A DNA stretch of 9,400 nt from Clostridiales bacterium (lineage in GTDB: Bacteria; Bacillota; Clostridia; Lachnospirales; Lachnospiraceae), in contig JAHZAR010000095.1 of NCBI GenBank assembly GCA_019423835.1, positions 1 through 9,400 of the forward strand, given 5' to 3'. Position 1 is the first letter of the stretch. The number at the start of each line of letters is the position of its first letter. Both the position numbers and the translations under genes were made by a program. Of the stretch, positions 7,659 through 9,400 are shown in pieces. The notes below the pieces were generated by a model. That model had not been told where the DNA came from. It ran no database searches and worked only from the letters and a program-made list of their open reading frames with translations.

Positions 7659-7693
7659 TTGTTCAATAGGAAATAAAATTTCCTATTGAACAA
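7659..7693. repeat. Perfect 16-bp inverted repeat with 3-nt loop
   Basis: TTGTTCAATAGGAAAT at 7659-7674 is exactly complementary to 7678-7693, with a loop of AAA (7675-7677). All 16 pairs match. A run of T precedes it on the top strand (7655-7660), which becomes an A-run after the stem on the minus strand, so it is not an intrinsic terminator in either direction. Such a perfect stem is under selection, recently inserted, or part of a mobile palindrome. Confidence 0.85.
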
Positions 7694-7696
7694 GAA

Positions 7697-7718
7697 CGGA
7701 TCCTGCTTCGCAGGATTC
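7697..7718. repeat. Short hairpin with GCGAAGC core
   Basis: ATCCTGC (7700-7706) pairs with GCAGGAT (7710-7716) around a three-base loop. On the minus strand the centre reads GCGAAGC, known as an exceptionally stable mini-hairpin even as single-stranded DNA. A G-T and a G-C pair extend the stem outward. No T-run adjoins the stem. Confidence 0.7.
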
Positions 7719-7723
7719 TTTGC

Positions 7724-7765
7724 CTGCGGCGGGCCGCAAAAGCGGCATTTTCCTTTCCGCCGCAG
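7724..7765. repeat. Nested GC-rich palindrome
   Basis: CTGCGGCGG (7724-7732) is complementary to CCGCCGCAG (7757-7765). Immediately inside its left arm is a second hairpin, GCCGC-AAAA-GCGGC (7733-7746). Ten unpaired bases (7747-7756) sit on the right side only. The composition is far more GC-rich than the AT-rich palindrome 30 bp to its left, which suggests the array was assembled from unrelated pieces. Confidence 0.7.
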
Positions 7766-7784
7766 TGCGATCCCCGCGGAGCGT

Positions 7785-7822
7785 TTTTATATAACAGGGG
7801 ACGAAGTTTCCTGTTTATAAAA
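7785..7822. repeat. Imperfect AT-rich inverted repeat
   Basis: AACAGG (7793-7798) pairs with CCTGTT (7810-7815). After a small mismatch the pairing continues with TTTTATA against TATAAAA. The loop is about 11 nt. It adjoins the terminator at 7819-7844 and its right arm supplies part of that terminator's T-run on the minus strand. Confidence 0.5.
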
Positions 7823-7844
7823 GAAAAGCGCCTCCAAAAGGCGC
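7819..7844 (-). terminator. Rho-independent terminator of the minus-strand leader or small RNA
   Basis: On the minus strand GCGCCT (7844-7839), a five-base loop TTTGG and AGGCGC (7833-7828) form a GC-rich six-pair stem followed directly by TTTTCTTTT. This is a standard intrinsic terminator for RNA coming from the promoter at 8140-8168. It lies about 300 nt before the regulator start codon, so it would also act on transcription into the hydrogenase operon. Confidence 0.7.
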
Positions 7845-8133
7845 GCAGACACAGGCCTCTGTCCCGGACAGAAACCTGTTTTCTCTTTCATCTGAATGTT
7901 GCGGCGGAATGTTCAGAATCCCGTTGAAAGAGAATCCTGTTTCCGTACCAGTTCAGCTTTTCTTGGCCTCGGAGCATTTCCTCGGTGTCAGCGCAGCTTT
8001 CCTCTTTAGCCCTCCCTGTGTTTTCCCGGCCCAGGAGCTGTGCAGGAAGCCGGCAGTCTGCCAGGGCTGATTCTCCTGCATCCTCAGCCAAACTCAGCCG
8101 TCCGTCCCGGGAACCCGTATCTGAGAGTGCGTT
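7819..8133 (-). ncRNA. Candidate small RNA or attenuated leader, about 315 nt
   Basis: The unit is bounded by a near-consensus promoter and an intrinsic terminator and has no convincing gene inside. Its only long frame (to 7888) needs a TTG or CTG start without a ribosome binding site. Strong pairing is visible: TGCAGGA (8041-8047) with TCCTGCA (8074-8080) enclosing GGCA/TGCC-type pairing at 8052-8062. Near the 3' end ACAGG (7851-7855) pairs with CCTGT (7875-7879) enclosing CTGTC/GACAG (7859-7871). It does not show the hallmarks of tmRNA, RNase P RNA or SRP RNA. Either it is an independent small RNA or it is the first part of a roughly 610-nt leader of the hydrogenase operon, with read-through controlled at 7844. 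I do not recognise a known class. Confidence 0.45.
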
Positions 8134-8139
8134 TTCTTC

Positions 8140-8168
8140 ATATTAGCTAATTCCTGCCCGTTTGTCAA
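8140..8168 (-). promoter_or_regulatory. Strong sigma-A promoter reading toward the hydrogenase operon
   Basis: On the minus strand TTGACA (8168-8163), a 17-nt spacer and TAATAT (8145-8140) make a near-consensus promoter, with transcription starting near 8133. It is divergent from the promoter at 8223-8251, and the two -35 boxes are 54 bp apart. It is the best promoter I can find upstream of the hydrogenase maturation genes. Confidence 0.82.
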
Positions 8169-8222
8169 ATATGTTTTCCTGCATTTTCTACAAGTATTTC
8201 CCGGAAGTTGCAGCCGTTTGGC

Positions 8223-8251
8223 TTGCCTTTTCCTATAGGGAATGTTATAAT
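8223..8251 (+). promoter_or_regulatory. Sigma-A promoter of the membrane-protein gene
   Basis: TTGCCT (8223-8228), a 17-nt spacer and a perfect TATAAT (8246-8251) preceded by TG at 8243-8244 form an extended -10 promoter. The transcript should start near 8258, giving a leader of only about 25 nt that contains the GGAGG ribosome site at 8272-8276. Confidence 0.88.
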
Positions 8252-8283
8252 AATCAGCGAGACAAAATTACGGAGGTACTTCT

Positions 8284-8748
8284 ATGGACATATTATTCAA
8301 CGTGCTGCTGGGCGTTCTTATCGTCGCAGTCATTGTGCTGGCAGTGCTGTATTTCCTGGGTCGGAAAATGGAAAAACGTCAGGCTGAACAGCAGTCCATG
8401 ATGGAGGCTGCGAAGCAGGTAGTTTCTATATTAGTCATTGATAAGAAGAAGCTGAAAGCCAAAGATTCCGGTCTTCCGAAGATGGTTACGGATCAGGTTC
8501 CGTGGTACATGAGACGGGCCAAGTTTCCGATCGTAAAGGCCAAAATCGGACCGAAGGTTACCACTCTCATTGCTGACGAGAAGGTTTTCTTACAGCTTCC
8601 AGTCAAGACAGAGGCTAAAGTCGTTATCAGCGGTCTCTACATAACAGAGATCAAGAGCGTGCGCGGAGGCATCCCGCCGCTTCCGAAGAAAAAGGGATTT
8701 TTCTCCAGGTTTAAGAAGGATAAGACAGAGAAAAAAGCATCCAAATAG
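8284..8748 (+). CDS. Unrecognised single-pass membrane protein, 154 residues
   Basis: I do not recognise the family. Residues about 4-26 (FNVLLGVLIVAVIVLAVLYF core) form one hydrophobic helix, followed by the basic stretch GRKMEKRQAEQQ. By the positive-inside rule the remainder is cytoplasmic. The soluble part (about 45-135) alternates hydrophobic strands such as VVSILVIDKKKLKAK, TTLIADEKVFLQL and AKVVISGLYITEI, suggesting a small beta-rich domain. The C-terminal 25 residues are strongly basic (KKKGFFSRFKKDK), likely disordered and possibly nucleic-acid or membrane-surface binding. It has a clear GGAGG seven bases before ATG, its own extended -10 promoter and its own terminator, so it is a monocistronic, well-expressed gene. 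The N-terminal helix plus small cytoplasmic domain superficially recalls YajC, but length and sequence do not match well enough to call it that. Confidence 0.9.
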   Translation: MDILFNVLLGVLIVAVIVLAVLYFLGRKMEKRQAEQQSMMEAAKQVVSILVIDKKKLKAKDSGLPKMVTDQVPWYMRRAKFPIVKAKIGPKVTTLIADEKVFLQLPVKTEAKVVISGLYITEIKSVRGGIPPLPKKKGFFSRFKKDKTEKKASK

Positions 8749-8783
8749 CCTCCTTGGGATAGATGCCGGGGAGGGAAAAAAGA

Positions 8784-8836
8784 GAGCCGTTGCAAAATAG
8801 ATGAGAAATCATCTATGGAGCAATGGCTCCCTTTTT
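8784..8836 (+). terminator. Long Rho-independent terminator after the membrane-protein gene
   Basis: GAGCC-G-TTGC (8784-8793) pairs with GCAA-T-GGCTC (8820-8829, one G-U pair). After a 4x4 internal loop, TAGATGA (8798-8804) pairs with TCATCTA (8809-8815) around a GAAA tetraloop. The stem is followed by CCTTTTT. An A-run on the left side (8775-8781) can pair with the T-run, so it could also stop RNA on the other strand. It starts 35 nt past the stop codon. Confidence 0.9.
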
Positions 8837-9162
8837 ATGTCTTTCATCTGGCCTTTCATTCTTTTCTCTCATCTGTCTTCTGTCTGTGTTTGCTTTTTTG
8901 CCGGAAGTTTTTCCTTTATGAGCGGCATTTCAGCTTGTTGGACCGGTTTGAAAATCAGGAATGGAATTTTGGCGCAGGAGAGTCTATTTTTCAGAGGCGA
9001 GATGTGTGCTGGTGAAGGGCAGGGTGGTGAAAAGTAACCCGGCCTCTGGGGGCATCGCCCGGTAAAGCCGGGCGAATAAATACTAATCATGATAATTATA
9101 CTTTTGATACATCAAATCAGTTTTAGCAGCTGCTTTTTCAATAGTCCATGACGGGGATGGGT
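8837..9162. other. Region without a recognisable gene
   Basis: Open frames here lack ribosome sites and read as low-complexity. Two structures stand out. One is an 8-bp GC-rich hairpin (TCGCCCGG at 9055-9062 with CCGGGCGA at 9068-9075, loop TAAAG), whose arm can alternatively pair with CCCGGC at 9038-9043; no T-run follows on either strand. The other is a perfect palindrome TTTGAT-AC-ATCAAA (9103-9116) in an AT-rich stretch with TATAAT on the minus strand (9100-9095), resembling an operator near a weak promoter. The spacing differs from FNR sites (two instead of four central bases). Confidence 0.5.
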
Positions 9163-9342
9163 TCAGGCTTGCTTTTCTTCATGCTGGCACTTCCCGCACC
9201 CGCCGCAGTTGCCTCAGCCCTGGCAGGCATGGGCCTCCGGCTCCAGGCCAGTGAGCGCGTCTGCCAGTTTCGACTGTAACAGGGCAAGGGGCAGGCAGAT
9301 GTTCATGTGGACAGTGACGGGTAAATAATCTGCTTCATACAG
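9163..9342 (-). CDS. Small Cys-rich protein frame with an in-frame UGA (selenoprotein candidate or pseudogene)
   Basis: On the minus strand one frame runs from CTG at 9342 to TGA at 9163-9165 (59 codons plus stop), broken only by TGA at 9216-9214. It reads YEADYLPVTVHMNICLPLA, then LLQSKLADALTGLEPEAHAC, QG, the UGA, and GNCGGCGKCQHEEKQA. The cysteines follow a strict C-x2-[UGA]-x2-C-x2-C-x2-C pattern, so the UGA stands where Cys or Sec is expected. AAGGAG lies at 9352-9347. The only in-frame start near it is CTG, four bases away; the ATG at 9338, at ideal distance, opens a different frame that ends after 11 codons. That could mean an unusual start, a frameshift near the start, or decay. The sequence after the UGA can form a small hairpin (GGCA...TGCC with CTGC/GCGG inside), where a bacterial SECIS would sit, but GC-rich Cys/Gly codons make this weak evidence. 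I do not recognise the family. Confidence 0.45.
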
Positions 9343-9400
9343 TGATCTCCTTCAATGAATTTACTGTTAAATATTCGTGCAAAGTATTGTTTTCTTCGTG

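Larger units (their letters stand above)
7571..7822. repeat. Array of back-to-back palindromes upstream of the hydrogenase operon
   Basis: Five palindromic units follow each other almost without gaps: 7571-7592, nested 7589-7641, 7659-7693, 7697-7718, nested 7724-7765, with a sixth imperfect one at 7785-7822. Each has a different stem sequence, and several have two levels of nesting. Coding content is absent. The arrangement resembles a composite interspersed element (REP/MITE-like) inserted in an operon leader, or a strongly folded leader RNA. I see no second copy in this window, no target-site duplication and no transposase. Confidence 0.75.

Noticed and set aside
7659..7693. Perfect palindrome as an intrinsic terminator
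   Set aside because: The flanking T-run is on the wrong side of the stem for the top strand and becomes an A-run on the minus strand.
7888..8091. 67-codon minus-strand open frame between the palindromes and the divergent promoter
   Set aside because: It starts with TTG, has no ribosome binding site, lies inside the structured promoter-to-terminator unit, and its product resembles no family I know. Better explained as non-coding RNA.
9001..9080. Riboswitch in the GC-rich structured stretch
   Set aside because: I compared it mentally with c-di-GMP, cobalamin, Moco, ZTP, TPP and THF cores and found none of their conserved boxes. No gene follows in the right position.
9103..9116. FNR-type binding site
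   Set aside because: The half sites TTGAT and ATCAA are separated by two bases instead of the four required by FNR/CRP-type dimers.

Overview
This window looks like the chromosome of an anaerobic, fermentative Firmicute, most likely a gut Lachnospiraceae (Clostridium cluster XIVa) relative. The evidence is a Clostridia-type RpoB, a complete set of [FeFe]-hydrogenase maturases, AGGAG-type ribosome binding sites, and sigma-A promoters with 17-bp spacers. The genus assignment is an inference from protein style; no rRNA is present. I see no tRNA, rRNA, CRISPR array, transposase or phage gene.

Layout, left to right. (1) 1-2476, minus strand: the first 825 codons of rpoB (RNA polymerase beta subunit), cut by the left edge, with its own strong promoter at 2588-2616. 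(2) 2477-3027: a gene-free gap with a purine-rich top strand and a long inverted repeat. (3) 3028-7519, minus strand: an operon in the order regulator (TM1266-like) - hydE - hydG - hydF. It makes the machinery that builds the 2Fe subcluster of the [FeFe]-hydrogenase H-cluster. HydG supplies CO/CN-ligated iron from tyrosine, HydE processes that synthon, and HydF is the GTPase scaffold that delivers the cluster. No structural hydrogenase is in the window. (4) 7520-8283: an unusual non-coding region. Next to the operon is a run of back-to-back palindromes (7571-7822). Further right is an approximately 315-nt minus-strand unit bounded by a near-consensus promoter (8140-8168) and a Rho-independent terminator (7819-7844). 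This is either a small RNA or the attenuated leader of the hydrogenase operon. (5) 8284-8748, plus strand: an unrecognised single-pass membrane protein of 154 residues with its own promoter and terminator. (6) 8837-9162: no gene seen, only small palindromes. (7) 9163-9342, minus strand: a small cysteine-rich reading frame interrupted by an in-frame UGA. The UGA lies exactly on the C-x-x-C-x-x-C phase, so it is either a selenocysteine codon or a decayed gene.

The main leads are the palindrome array with its leader or small RNA upstream of the hydrogenase maturation operon, and the UGA-containing Cys-rich mini-gene. The protein-coding core (rpoB, hydE, hydG, hydF) is conventional.
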